A stretch of DNA of 64,000 bases from an uncultured Lentisphaerota bacterium (GTDB taxonomy: Bacteria > Verrucomicrobiota > Kiritimatiellia > CAIQIC01): assembly GCA_903896925.1 (NCBI GenBank), contig CAITZM010000116.1:1-64000 (forward strand). Reading direction: 5' to 3'. A program made the position numbers and the translations under genes. This document shows positions 8,977 through 18,682 of the stretch, one piece after another. The notes under the pieces were generated by a model. The model had not been told where the DNA came from, did no database searches, and saw only the letters and a list, made by a program, of their open reading frames with translations. Position 1 is the first letter of the stretch. Every line of letters begins with the position of its first letter.

Positions 8977-9610
8977 AGAGCGATTCCGGCTGACGTTGCC
9001 GCGCGCGGCCCTGCGGGAGAAGACCAAAGAGCTGACTGTGCTGCGCGCGTCTACGCAGGGAAGAGAAGCAGGCTGACTACGCGGAACGAAAAGCCAAGCA
9101 GGCGCGAAGAGCAGGAGCACCCCACAAGAACCCCTGCCTGGGGGGACAAGCGAAATCCGAAGGCGCAAAGAAGGAAGAGAAAATTAGCCACGGATGAACA
9201 CGGATGGCACAGGGAAAACATTAACGCAAAGGCGCCAAGTCAGGCGCCAATCGACTGAGCTCAGGGCAGGGAAGACGCAAAGGAAGAGCAGAGTCAACGC
9301 AAAGACGCGAAGCAAAAGCACAAGGCGCAAAGGCGGATGAAGCTGGGGCCGGAGGCAGAGGAAAACAGAGGCAAGAGCAACAGAGAACCAACCGCCAAGG
9401 CTTGCCAGCCTCAGGCTGGCGCCAAGGACACCAAGCCGGAGCAGAGCAGAGGAGCATCCACAGATTACACGGATGACACAGATTCCGGAGGGCGGAGGAG
9501 AACAGGAGCAAAGCTGCAGCAAGGAAACCACCAAGACGCCATGGTCGCTAAGGGCAAGGCACGGAGCATACGGATGACGCAAATCCATCGTTCTCGTCCG
9601 GGATCGACGG
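8977..9610. repeat. Composite repeat island with three 41-bp 'gctgact' units at its start
   Basis: gctgac starts 8989, 9031, 9072; then aacgcaaag, ccaccaagac, ccacagattacacggatgacacagattccgg modules. Confidence 0.8.
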
Positions 9611-9674
9611 TCACGGAAATTTCGAGGACGAGGACGATGGACGAGCACGAGGACGAACAGGCAGCGTGCAGGAC

Positions 9675-11828
9675 CTACGGTTTCGGGTAGGACACGCGGA
9701 GGACGAGGTCATGGCAGGACTGGCTGTCGGCACACGCGCGGACGGAGGCCCAGTAGGCGGCGCCGACGCCGGTGCTGTCGGACGCGCCGAAGGCGAGCTG
9801 GTTGAGGTTCGCGGTGACGGGCTTGCTGTACGCGCCCGGCGCGTCGAGGCGCAGGATGCCATCGACATAGACCTTCACATCCTTGCCCTGCGTGGCGATG
9901 CGGTAGACATGGAAGTTGTCGGTGGTGTCCAGCGCATAGCGGATGGTCTTGCGGCTCCACAGCTCGATGCGGTCGGGCCACAGCTCGAGCCGCTCCTGCG
10001 CGACACCGTTGCAGATGATGAGGCGGCTCAGGCCGGAGACGACCTTGACGCGGGCCTCGACCACCGAGGTCCCGGCCGGGTCGGCGCCCCACGGCTGGCG
10101 ATAGTAGCGGTAGTCGCCGACGGCGGTGCCGCGGTCGGCGATGAGCAGCGCGCCCCCGTCCAACCGCTCTTCGATGTTGGTGGAGCCCTTGTCGCTCAGC
10201 CACGGCTTGGCGGGCAACTTGCCGGCAGCATAGGCGATCGTCCAGGGCGCGTCGACGCCGGCCGGCGGCGGGAGGAGGGCGAGTTCGATGGCGTTGGCGC
10301 CCTTCCGGATCCACGCGGGGTTGACGGGGAGATCGAGCCAGCCCTTGGCCCAGATGCCGCCGCCGAGTTCGTGGCCGTTGAGTGTCACGCGCGCCAGGCG
10401 GGCGTCGTGCAGGCCGGGCAGTTGCGCGTGCAGGGTGAGCTGGGCCTTGGTCGCCGGGTCAAACGTTTCGCCGACCGCGAGATCGAGCGCCAGCGACCGG
10501 CCGGCCGTGATGGTCCTGGGATGATCCGGGGTGAGGATGGGCAGAGTGTTATAGGCCGCGCCGCCCGCGAGCCACATGTCGGGCCGGCCATCGCGCACGG
10601 TGACGAAGTAGAGCTTGTCCAGGGCCCGCAGCGCCTGCGGGTCGCCGACGTCCTTGAAGACGGGCGCGTGCGGGCCGAACACGTCGAACAGGTTGAAGAG
10701 GTGGATACCGTCGGCGCCGGCCGCCCAGGCGACCAGCGCCTGGCCGCGGTAGCTCTCGACCGAGCTGCGCCGGAAGCGGCCTTCCCCTTTCACGCGCGAA
10801 TCGCTCAGGCACGGATAGACGGGCACGCCGTATTTGTGGCCGAGCGCGACGCTGGTTTCCCACGGGTTGAGCCGGAAGTAACAGGTGGTCACGAGCAGGT
10901 CGAGCAGTCCGTCCTGGAGCCAGCGCTCGAGGTCTAGGCCGAGGTCGCGGTTGAAGGGCACCGAGTCGGTCGCGCGCAGCATCACGAGGATCGGGCGGCC
11001 GCGCTGCAGGCCGACCTCCTCGGTCATGGCGCGCACGCGGCGGAGCAGGTCGGTCATCAGATCGCGCTCGGCCTGGGTCGCCTTGCCGCCCTGGGCGGTG
11101 CTCTTGAAGAAGCACAGGTGCCGGAAGAAATCCAGCTCCACGCCGTCGACGTCGTAGTTGCGGCAGACCTCCTCGATGTAGCGGAAGGCGAGGTCGCGGA
11201 TCTCCGGGCGGGCGTAATCCACCGAGCTCCAGCGGCCGAACGGGGTCCGTTTGACGGACTCGCCCACGAGCCAGTCGGGGTGGTCCTGCTTGAGCGGCGG
11301 GTAGAGCAGGTGCGGCTTGCCCGGGCGCTGGTCCGCGTCGTGGGTGTCGTTCATCCGCATGGACCAGAAACATTCCATTTTATTGGTGTGGGCAAACCCG
11401 AGCACGGCCTGCAGGCAGTCGGCGCCCTGATCGATCAGGTCCTGGGCGATGTTGCGCATGGCGGGCTGGAGCCCGTAGTCGCCGGGCCGGCGGGTCAGCA
11501 CCGCCCCGACCTTGGTGCGGTGCGTGAAGAAGCCGAACCCGGAGCTGATCGAGCAGTAGGCGAGCGCGTCGACCTGGGTGCCGGCGAGGGGCGTCGTGCG
11601 GCGGGCGAGGAATTTTTCGACGGTGACCGGCTCGTCCTTGGGCCAGTAGAGGACGTCGCAGCCATCGTTGTTGAAGATGACCCGGCGCGGCTGGTGGGCG
11701 AGCTGCGCGCGTGCCGCGCGGAGCTGGAGCAGCGCGGCGTCGGACGGCGCGGCTCGCAGCGGCGCGGCGGCGCAGGCGGCCAGCAGCAGGACCGGCCACA
11801 GTTTCGACGGCAGGCGCGAGAGGTTCAT
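9675..11828 (-). CDS. Secreted glycoside hydrolase-like (family-10-like TIM barrel) protein
   Basis: Signal peptide MNLSRLPSKLWPVLLLAACAAAPLRA; NYDVDGVELDFFRH; AGADGIHLFNLFD; C-terminal concanavalin-like region. Confidence 0.7.
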   Translation of the reverse strand: MNLSRLPSKLWPVLLLAACAAAPLRAAPSDAALLQLRAARAQLAHQPRRVIFNNDGCDVLYWPKDEPVTVEKFLARRTTPLAGTQVDALAYCSISSGFGFFTHRTKVGAVLTRRPGDYGLQPAMRNIAQDLIDQGADCLQAVLGFAHTNKMECFWSMRMNDTHDADQRPGKPHLLYPPLKQDHPDWLVGESVKRTPFGRWSSVDYARPEIRDLAFRYIEEVCRNYDVDGVELDFFRHLCFFKSTAQGGKATQAERDLMTDLLRRVRAMTEEVGLQRGRPILVMLRATDSVPFNRDLGLDLERWLQDGLLDLLVTTCYFRLNPWETSVALGHKYGVPVYPCLSDSRVKGEGRFRRSSVESYRGQALVAWAAGADGIHLFNLFDVFGPHAPVFKDVGDPQALRALDKLYFVTVRDGRPDMWLAGGAAYNTLPILTPDHPRTITAGRSLALDLAVGETFDPATKAQLTLHAQLPGLHDARLARVTLNGHELGGGIWAKGWLDLPVNPAWIRKGANAIELALLPPPAGVDAPWTIAYAAGKLPAKPWLSDKGSTNIEERLDGGALLIADRGTAVGDYRYYRQPWGADPAGTSVVEARVKVVSGLSRLIICNGVAQERLELWPDRIELWSRKTIRYALDTTDNFHVYRIATQGKDVKVYVDGILRLDAPGAYSKPVTANLNQLAFGASDSTGVGAAYWASVRACADSQSCHDLVLRVSYPKP

Positions 11829-11959
11829 GATTCTCTTTCCCGGCGCAGGCCACCGCGCATCCGTGCGGCGGCCGTGCCGTGGCGTGAGAAAGACATACTA
11901 CCGCAAGCCGGGGGCGGAAGGCACGCGCGGAGTAGAGGGCACGAAGGAGAGCGGAAAAG

Positions 11960-12810
11960 AAAGGGTATCCACAGATTTCACAGATGACACAGATTTCCGG
12001 AGGAGGAAGCAGGAGAGGCGGCCGCGGAGGTGAATGGCCGCGAAGGAACGCACAGAGCGCAGAGCAGAGATTAACGCAAAGTTGGAAACCCTTCCTTGGG
12101 GAGGGACGCGAAGCAAAAGCACCCTTCGACAAAGCTCAGGGCAGGCCCTTCGACAGGCTTGGTTCGGCGGGGCTCACCACAGGCAGGGCAGGCAGGCCGA
12201 GGAGGAAGCACAGATGACACAGATTTTCCGGAGGGGGAATAAGGAAAGCAGGTAGGAAGGAACGGCGAAGAAGAGTATCAACCGCCAAGGCGCCAAGGAC
12301 GCCAAGCTGAAGCGGAGGAAAGGGCCTCTCCACAGATTTCACAGATGACACAGATTTCCGGAGAAGAGGTTAACGCAAAGTTGGAAACCCTTCCCTGGGG
12401 AGGGACGCGAAGCAAAAGCACCCTTCGACAAAGCTCAGGGCAGGCCCTTCGACAGGCTTGGTTCGGCGTGGCTCACCACAGGCAGGGCAGGCGGCGGAGA
12501 AAAAACACGGATGGCACAGATTCCGGAGGAGGAATGAGGAAAGCAGGAAGGCAGGAACGGCGAAGAAGAGTATCAACCGCAAAGGCACCAAGGACGCCAA
12601 GCTAAAGATAGGGAAAGGAAGAAGGCAGATGGATAGCAGCGACGGACTTTCGACCGCCGAACCTTGACAGCCTGAGGGCTGAAGGCATCCCCCGGCTTAG
12701 TTTTCCTTGGCGGCCTTGGCGTCTTGGCGGTGAACGGCTTTTCCCTCTTTGCGCCTTCCCTGCCCTGAGCTTGTCGAAGGGGGCTTACCTTTGCGACTTT
12801 GCGTTAAAAA
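11960..12810. repeat. Composite repeat island with about 299-bp tandem duplication
   Basis: ttaacgcaaagttggaaacccttcc...gcacccttcgacaaagctcagggcaggcccttcgacaggcttggttcggcg at 12071 and 12370, about 120 bp near-identical. Confidence 0.9.
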
Positions 12811-12994
12811 AATGAAACCACGGATTACACTGGGCACACCGAGGCCGGAAGCGAGCATGCCGCGGCAGGCTGCCATTATTCTGTGTCGCCATTATTCTGC
12901 TGCGAGTGGGTCGGGATAGCTGTATAAAGAGTGATCGGCTGCGGGGGCACGAATGGGGGCTGCGCAGCACCGGGGAAAACGACAGGAGCCTGGC

Positions 12995-13624
12995 ATGCGT
13001 ATTTTGATTGCCGAAGACGACGCGACCTCCCGCCTGCTGTTGACGAACATCCTGCAGGGCTGGGGCTATGACGTGACCGCCGTGGTGGATGGGTCCGCGG
13101 CGCTCGCCAGCCTGCAACAGGCCGATGCGCCCAAGCTGGTCGTCCTGGACTGGATGATGCCCGGACTCGAAGGCCCGGAGGTGTGCCGCCGCCTGCGCGC
13201 CACGCCGACCGCCACCCCACCCTACGTCATCCTGCTGACGGCCCAGGACGAAACGAAAAGCGTCGTGGAGGGGCTGGAAGCTGGCGCCAACGATTACATC
13301 AGCAAGCCGTTCAACCGGGCGGAGCTGCAGGCCCGGCTCGCCGTCGGCCGGCGGGTGCTCGAGTTGCAGGAGTCGTTGAGCCAGCGCGTGCGCGACCTGG
13401 AGGCGGCGCTGGCGCACATCAAAACCCTGCAGGGCATTCTCCCTATTTGCATGTACTGCCATAAAATCCGCAACGACCAGCAGAGCTGGGAGCGGCTCGA
13501 GGGCTATCTGAGCGAGCATGCTGAGGTGGAGTTCAGCCACAGCATCTGCCCCACGTGCCTGGTCAAACACTTTCCCGACCATGCCGCCGGGGTGGCCGAG
13601 GACATGCGCGGGCCGCCGCCCTGA
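12995..13624 (+). CDS. Response regulator (REC) with C-terminal Cys-rich CxxC...CxxC domain
   Basis: MRILIAEDDATSRLLLTNIL; VVLDWMMPGLEGPEVCR; YISKPFNRAEL; ILPICMYCHKIRNDQQSWERLEGYL...FSHSICPTCL. Confidence 0.9.
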   Translation: MRILIAEDDATSRLLLTNILQGWGYDVTAVVDGSAALASLQQADAPKLVVLDWMMPGLEGPEVCRRLRATPTATPPYVILLTAQDETKSVVEGLEAGANDYISKPFNRAELQARLAVGRRVLELQESLSQRVRDLEAALAHIKTLQGILPICMYCHKIRNDQQSWERLEGYLSEHAEVEFSHSICPTCLVKHFPDHAAGVAEDMRGPPP

Positions 13625-13639
13625 GCGGGGCGCGCAGGG

Positions 13640-13855
13640 TGGGTTCCGCTGACTTTGCTGGGCGGGTCTCTGCGGGCTCCGCTGACTTCGCTACGCGCGT
13701 CGACGCGGAGAAGCGATTCGGACTGACTTTGCGACGCGTGGCTAGGCGGAAATGAACGCCAGGCTGACTTTGCTGCACGCGTTGACGCGGAGAAGAGATT
13801 CAGGGTGACTTTGCGGCGCGCGTTGACGCGGAAACCAAAGCGAAAAAGGCGGCGC
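13640..13855. repeat. Five-unit tandem array of ctgacttTgctRcgcgcgtcgacgcgg
   Basis: gctgact-type unit starts at 13649, 13681, 13722, 13763, 13804 (spacing 32, 41, 41, 41). Confidence 0.88.
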
Positions 13856-13859
13856 GGGG

Positions 13860-14756
13860 CTAGGCGGGATGAAAGCCGAACAGGCGCAACTTGGCGGTCA
13901 GGAGACCGTCCAGAGCCGACAGGTCTTGCGGATAGACCGAAAGCAGCCGCTTGCCTTCCTGTTGATAAAGCAGCTGCTTTTTGTACATGCTCATCTTGTA
14001 CTGGGGCGTGTCCAGACCCCAATACTCGATGTACACGTCCAGTTCGGGCAAATAGAAGTCGGGCCGTATCTGGAACTCGGCGATGATCCTGAACTTGGCG
14101 TCGTAGCGATAGGCCAGTCCGTGGGCCGTGAGCCAGTCGGCGATGCGGCGCTCGCCCTCGGACTGCACAACCGTGCCGTCTTGCGCGGCGATCGTCTTGT
14201 TGAGCTCCACCTGCACTTCGAAATTACGCCGTTCCAGAAAGACCTCGTCGAAACACCGGTCGCAGAAAACGCGCTGAAAGGCCTGGTTCGAGCGGGCGTA
14301 CTCGTCTGCCGTGACCCGCGCTTGGCAGCGCTGGCAGGCCTGTTCGGCGGCCGACGCGGCGATGCGCACCGCTGTTTCTATGCAGGTTGCCGCCACACCG
14401 GCATCGCGCCGGATGTAGTCTTTTTCGGACAGGTTGGCGGCCATGTCGCGCAAGTCGTGCAAGCAGCCTTCAGCGGCGACGCCGTAGGCTTTCAGGGCCT
14501 TGATCGCATATTGCCGGGTCTGCGGGTGCGGATCGCAGCGCGACACGGGCGCGAGTGCCGCCACGGCCGCGGCTTGGTCCACCCCCAGCCAGGCGAGCTT
14601 ACCCAGGGCGGAGGCGGCCAAGCGGCGCGCGTTCGCAGACGACGAACGCAGCAACTCCAACAGTTCGCCGAACGCGGCCACCTCGCCTTCGCGCCCGATG
14701 GCCACCGCGCGGTCGGAAAGCCGCTGCTCAAGCTGACGGTCCATCGGGTTTTTCAT
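13860..14756 (-). CDS. HEAT-like repeats + Cys4 zinc ribbon + PD-(D/E)XK nuclease-like domain protein
   Basis: Helical repeats at N-term; CQRCQARV...FCDRCFDE; QSEGERRIADWLTAHGLAYRYDAKF...IRPDFYLPELDVYIEYWGL...KKQLLYQQEGKRLLSVYPQDL. Confidence 0.72.
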   Translation of the reverse strand: MKNPMDRQLEQRLSDRAVAIGREGEVAAFGELLELLRSSSANARRLAASALGKLAWLGVDQAAAVAALAPVSRCDPHPQTRQYAIKALKAYGVAAEGCLHDLRDMAANLSEKDYIRRDAGVAATCIETAVRIAASAAEQACQRCQARVTADEYARSNQAFQRVFCDRCFDEVFLERRNFEVQVELNKTIAAQDGTVVQSEGERRIADWLTAHGLAYRYDAKFRIIAEFQIRPDFYLPELDVYIEYWGLDTPQYKMSMYKKQLLYQQEGKRLLSVYPQDLSALDGLLTAKLRLFGFHPA

Positions 14757-14925
14757 CGCGGTCCTCCCGTGCCACGCGGACGCACGCCAGCAAAGTCAGC
14801 GGTGCGCCCAGGAAGCAGGCCTGGGTCAGGGCTGGCCGGAGCAGCGTCTTCATGGTGATGGAACTATGCGCCCGGCCCGGCAGGGTGTCAACAGCACCTC
14901 GCAGGGAGGTGCAGAGCTGCATTTC

Positions 14926-15285
14926 CCGCTGACTTTGCTGCGCGAGGAGACATGGGTTCCGCTGACTTCGCTACGCTCGTCGACGCTGGAAAGGGATGCG
15001 GGCTGACTTTGCTGCGCGTGCCGACGCGGGCTCTGCTGACTTTTCTGCGCGCGCAGATGCGGGCTCCGCTGACTTGCTGCGCGTGGAAACACGGATCCCG
15101 CTGACTTTGCTACGCGCGTCGACGCTGAAAGGGATGCGGGCTGACTCTGTTGCGCACGCCGAAGCGGGTTTCACGGACTTTGCCGGGCGTGGAGGCAGGG
15201 GTTCCGCTGACTTTGCTCCGCGCGTCGAAGCGGGAAGGGGATGTTGGCTGACTTTGCTGCGCGCGCCGAAGCGGGATGGAAAAAA
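14926..15285. repeat. Ten-unit tandem array of the same gctgactttgctgcgcgcg unit
   Basis: Unit starts 14928, 14961, 15002, 15035, 15068, 15100, 15140, ~15173, 15206, 15247 (spacing about 33 or 41). Confidence 0.9.
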
Positions 15286-15402
15286 ACGCAGGAAGGCCAG
15301 CACAACTGCGGAGCAAGGCTTGCGCCGCAGGCGTTGATTTGGCACCTTCGCACGCATGCACGCACTTCTTCAGGCCGTGGCCACGAACGCCATGAAAGCA
15401 AA

Positions 15403-16284
15403 ATGAAAGTCACCTTGTCGCACGCGCGGAACTGCCTCCGCCCCACCCACTCCACACCCATGACACCACCGCCTCAACCCGGTCCGCACAGGCGTCGATG
15501 CCGCACGGCCGCGACGCTGCTGGCCTGCTGCTGCGTCGCGGGCCTGGCGGTGTCCCGTGCCGCCGAGAAGGCGGACAAGCCCGTGAAGCTGATGGCCCGC
15601 TTCGGAGCGCTGCTGGGGAAGGTGGGGACGAGCAACAAAGACAAGGTCAACATCCTCTCGGGTCCTGTTCCGGTCCAGATGCTCAACGACAAATCGCCCG
15701 GCCAGGTCTGGCAGGCCGCCGTGGGCAACGTAAAGTTCAAGATCACGATCCAGGACGCGACCCGGCTGCGCATCGAGGACTGTCTCGAGCGCGTGCAACG
15801 GCTGCCGCCGGCCTACCGGGCTATTCTGCCCATCGTCTCCGAGGGCAACAAAGCCGGCATGGCCTGCTATACGAACCTCAACGGCGCCGCGGCCCACGGC
15901 TCGCAGGATTACCTGAACCTGGTGCCGACGGCGGGCGCGCAAGTGATCCTCCACGAGGCCGGGCACATTCTCGAGCAGCGCGTCACCTCAGCCCGGCCCG
16001 ACACCCTGGAGCGCTGGAAGAAGGCCATCGCCGAGGACAAGGTCTCCGTGTCGGACTATGGCGACCAGGTCGCGCACGAGGACCTCGCGGAGTTCTCGCT
16101 CGTCTATGCCGTGTGCCTCGAGGCCGGCGGCGCCCGTCTGGCCGAATTGCAGAGACTGTCTCCGCGGCGGTTTGCGCAATGGGCGGACATCCTGCGGACG
16201 GCCCCCACCCTGCCGCCGCCACCGAAAAAGGCCAAGGCCGCAGATCGCCCGCGCGGCAAGCCGGGCAGCAAGGCCGGGTCTTGA
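15403..16284 (+). CDS. Secreted zincin-like metallopeptidase (HExxH)
   Basis: Hydrophobic N-term; QVILHEAGHILEQRV with downstream HEDLAEFSLVYA; Lys/Pro-rich C-terminus. Confidence 0.6.
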   Translation: MKVTLSHARNCLRPTHSTPMTPPPQPGPHRRRCRTAATLLACCCVAGLAVSRAAEKADKPVKLMARFGALLGKVGTSNKDKVNILSGPVPVQMLNDKSPGQVWQAAVGNVKFKITIQDATRLRIEDCLERVQRLPPAYRAILPIVSEGNKAGMACYTNLNGAAAHGSQDYLNLVPTAGAQVILHEAGHILEQRVTSARPDTLERWKKAIAEDKVSVSDYGDQVAHEDLAEFSLVYAVCLEAGGARLAELQRLSPRRFAQWADILRTAPTLPPPPKKAKAADRPRGKPGSKAGS

Positions 16285-16343
16285 AGCGGGCCTCAACAGG
16301 CGGACGAAACTTTTGCACGAAACCCTGACTGGAGAAAAAGCAC

Positions 16344-18254
16344 ATGTGGCAACGACTGATCCTGACCTTGGCAATGGCAGCCCTCATGGGTGCGGCGGCG
16401 GCAACGAAGACCGGGCAACCGCTGGAGGGCGGCGTGGATCCGCAGCGCGTCCGGCAGATTGCGGCGCTGCTTGGCGAGCAGCCGTTCGCCTTCGGGCCGC
16501 GGATCGACGACCGCGCCGGCTGGCAGCGACTGGCGGCGACGAAGGCCTACGCCAGCGCAGTCAGGGACGCCGAGAAGGCGCTCGCCAAGCCGATGCCGGA
16601 GATGACCGAGGAGCTCTACATGCTCTTCAAGAAAACCGGCCGGCGCACCAAGGAATACGGCAAGGCCCGCGGCGAGCGCTACGACCGGATCACCCGCTTC
16701 GCCCGCGCGGAGTGCATCGAGAACAAGGGCCGGTTCCTCCCGCCGCTGGAGGCGGCGCTGAAGGCGATCTGTGACGAGAAGACCTGGATCTACAACTTCC
16801 ACGACCGCACGCTGGGCGACTACACCGGCAAGACGATCACCATCGACCTGAGCTCGGCGGACGTGGCAGAGAACCTGGGCGAATGCCTCTGGCTCCTGGG
16901 TGAGCGCCTCAATCCGGCCACGCGCCAGCTGGTCATGGACAAACTGCGCGAGCGCATCTTCGAGCCCTACCACAAGGCCGTGGCGGGGACGGGCATGCGC
17001 CAGTGGTGGATCACGGCGGACATGAACTGGAATTCCGTCTGCCACGCCGGCGTCGTCGCCGCCGCCCTGGCGGTCTGTCCCGACCGCAACGAGCGGGCCT
17101 TCTTCGTGGCATGCGCGGAGAAGTACTCGAAGAATTTCCTCAGCGGGTTCGATGGCGACGGCTATTGCGCCGAGGGCATGGGGTATTGGAATTACGGCTT
17201 CGGCAATTACATCCAGCTGTGCGAGTCCGTCTTCCAGGCGACGCAGGGCGGCGTGGATCTCTACCAGCTCGAGGGTGCCCGCGACGCCGCGCTGTATCCC
17301 GTGCACATCAGCCTGATCAACGGGGTCAATCCGTCCTACGCCGACTGCTCGCTCGACGCCAAGCCCAGCCAGCAACTCATGAGCTACATCAACCGGCGCT
17401 ACGAGCTGGGGTTGAAGGAGTATGTCCTCGCCGACTTCACGACGGGCGGCAGCCTGCTCACCTCGCTGATGTACTCCTGGTCGAACTCGGCCACCGCGCG
17501 CCCGCAGGCCGCGGGCAAGGAGGCCTATGAAATCCGCAGCTTTTTCAAGCACGGCGTGTTGAACTGCCGGCCGGCGCCGGGGTCGACGTGCCGCCTGGCG
17601 GTGTCGCTGAAGGGCGGCCACAACGCCGAGCCGCACAACCACAACGACCTGGGCACGTTCGTCGTGGTCATCGGCAAGGACGCGCCCATCCTCGATCCCG
17701 GAGGCGAGGTCTACACCGCGCGCACGTTCAGCAAGGACCGCTACAAGAGCAACCTGCTGAACTCGTTCGGGCATCCGGTGCCGGTGGTGGCGGGGCAGCT
17801 GCAGCGGACCGGCAAGGAGGCCAAGGCGGTCATCGTCGCCCGCCAGGACACCCCGGCGGCCGATACGCTGGCGATGGACCTGCGCAGCGCCTACGAGGTG
17901 AAGGAGCTGCTGACGCTCAAGCGCACGTTCGTCTACACCCGCACCGGCGCGGGTGCGCTGACCGTGACGGACGACTTCGCGTTCAGCGCGCCGCGGACCT
18001 TCGGCTCGGCGCTGATCACCTGCGGCACGTGGCAGCAGCCCTCCGCGCGCGAGCTGCTGATCACCAGCGGCGGGGAATCGGTGAAGGTGACCATCGACGC
18101 GGGCGGCGTGCCGTTCACGGTGGCGGCCGAAACAATCAAGGAAGAGAGCCACGGCAAGACGCTGCCGACGCGCATCGGGATCAACCTGACCGGGCCGCAG
18201 GCGAAGGGCCGCGTGGTGTTCACGATCGTGCCGGTCGCGGCGGCGGGCAAGTAA
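16344..18254 (+). CDS. Secreted heparinase II/III family-like protein
   Basis: MWQRLILTLAMAALMGAAAA; NWNSVCHAGVVAAAL; GDGYCAEGMGYWNYGFGNYI; HNAEPHNHNDLGTFVVV. Confidence 0.8.
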   Translation: MWQRLILTLAMAALMGAAAATKTGQPLEGGVDPQRVRQIAALLGEQPFAFGPRIDDRAGWQRLAATKAYASAVRDAEKALAKPMPEMTEELYMLFKKTGRRTKEYGKARGERYDRITRFARAECIENKGRFLPPLEAALKAICDEKTWIYNFHDRTLGDYTGKTITIDLSSADVAENLGECLWLLGERLNPATRQLVMDKLRERIFEPYHKAVAGTGMRQWWITADMNWNSVCHAGVVAAALAVCPDRNERAFFVACAEKYSKNFLSGFDGDGYCAEGMGYWNYGFGNYIQLCESVFQATQGGVDLYQLEGARDAALYPVHISLINGVNPSYADCSLDAKPSQQLMSYINRRYELGLKEYVLADFTTGGSLLTSLMYSWSNSATARPQAAGKEAYEIRSFFKHGVLNCRPAPGSTCRLAVSLKGGHNAEPHNHNDLGTFVVVIGKDAPILDPGGEVYTARTFSKDRYKSNLLNSFGHPVPVVAGQLQRTGKEAKAVIVARQDTPAADTLAMDLRSAYEVKELLTLKRTFVYTRTGAGALTVTDDFAFSAPRTFGSALITCGTWQQPSARELLITSGGESVKVTIDAGGVPFTVAAETIKEESHGKTLPTRIGINLTGPQAKGRVVFTIVPVAAAGK

Positions 18255-18650
18255 AGGCGCAGAGGCGGAGAAGAAGATTGACCGCAAAGCGCATGGATCA
18301 GACCGAGCAAAGAAGAAAAAGCATCCACAGATTTCACAGATGACACAGATTTTCGGAGAAGAGGAGTGACCGCGGAGCACACGGAGAAGAAAAGAATTAA
18401 CCACCAAGACGCCAAGGACACCAAGCTGGAGCAGAGAAGAAGAGCATCCACCCTTCGACTACGCTCAGGGCAGGCAGGCTGCGGATGACAAGATTCTAGC
18501 GGACGGAGGAGATCAGGAGCAGAGCAGCAGGAGCAGCAGTAAGGAAACCGCCAAGGCACCAAGCACGCCAAGCCGGAGAAGAGAAGTGACCACGAACCAC
18601 ACGGCGAAGAAGCGGAGCAGAATTTAACGCAAAGGCACGGAGCAAAGCCA
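18255..18650. repeat. Composite repeat island
   Basis: catccacagatttcacagatgacacagattttcgg; ccaccaagacgccaaggacaccaagc; cccttcgactacgctcagggcagg. Confidence 0.85.
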
Positions 18651-18682
18651 GCGGGCGCGGGGCGGGCGAGCGGGAGAAATTC

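Noticed and set aside
14926-15285. CRISPR array
   Set aside because: Units are contiguous with no unique spacers, spacing alternates 33/41, and no cas genes are present.
14971-15357. Repeat-rich ORFs such as ARAAKSARIPFSVDARSKVSG
   Set aside because: Translation of a noncoding tandem array; spacing of 41 breaks frame between units.
16293-18407. 704-aa minus-strand ORF opposite the heparinase-like gene
   Set aside because: Shadow ORF; its N-terminal part derives from the CACAGATTTCACAGATGACACAG repeat island.
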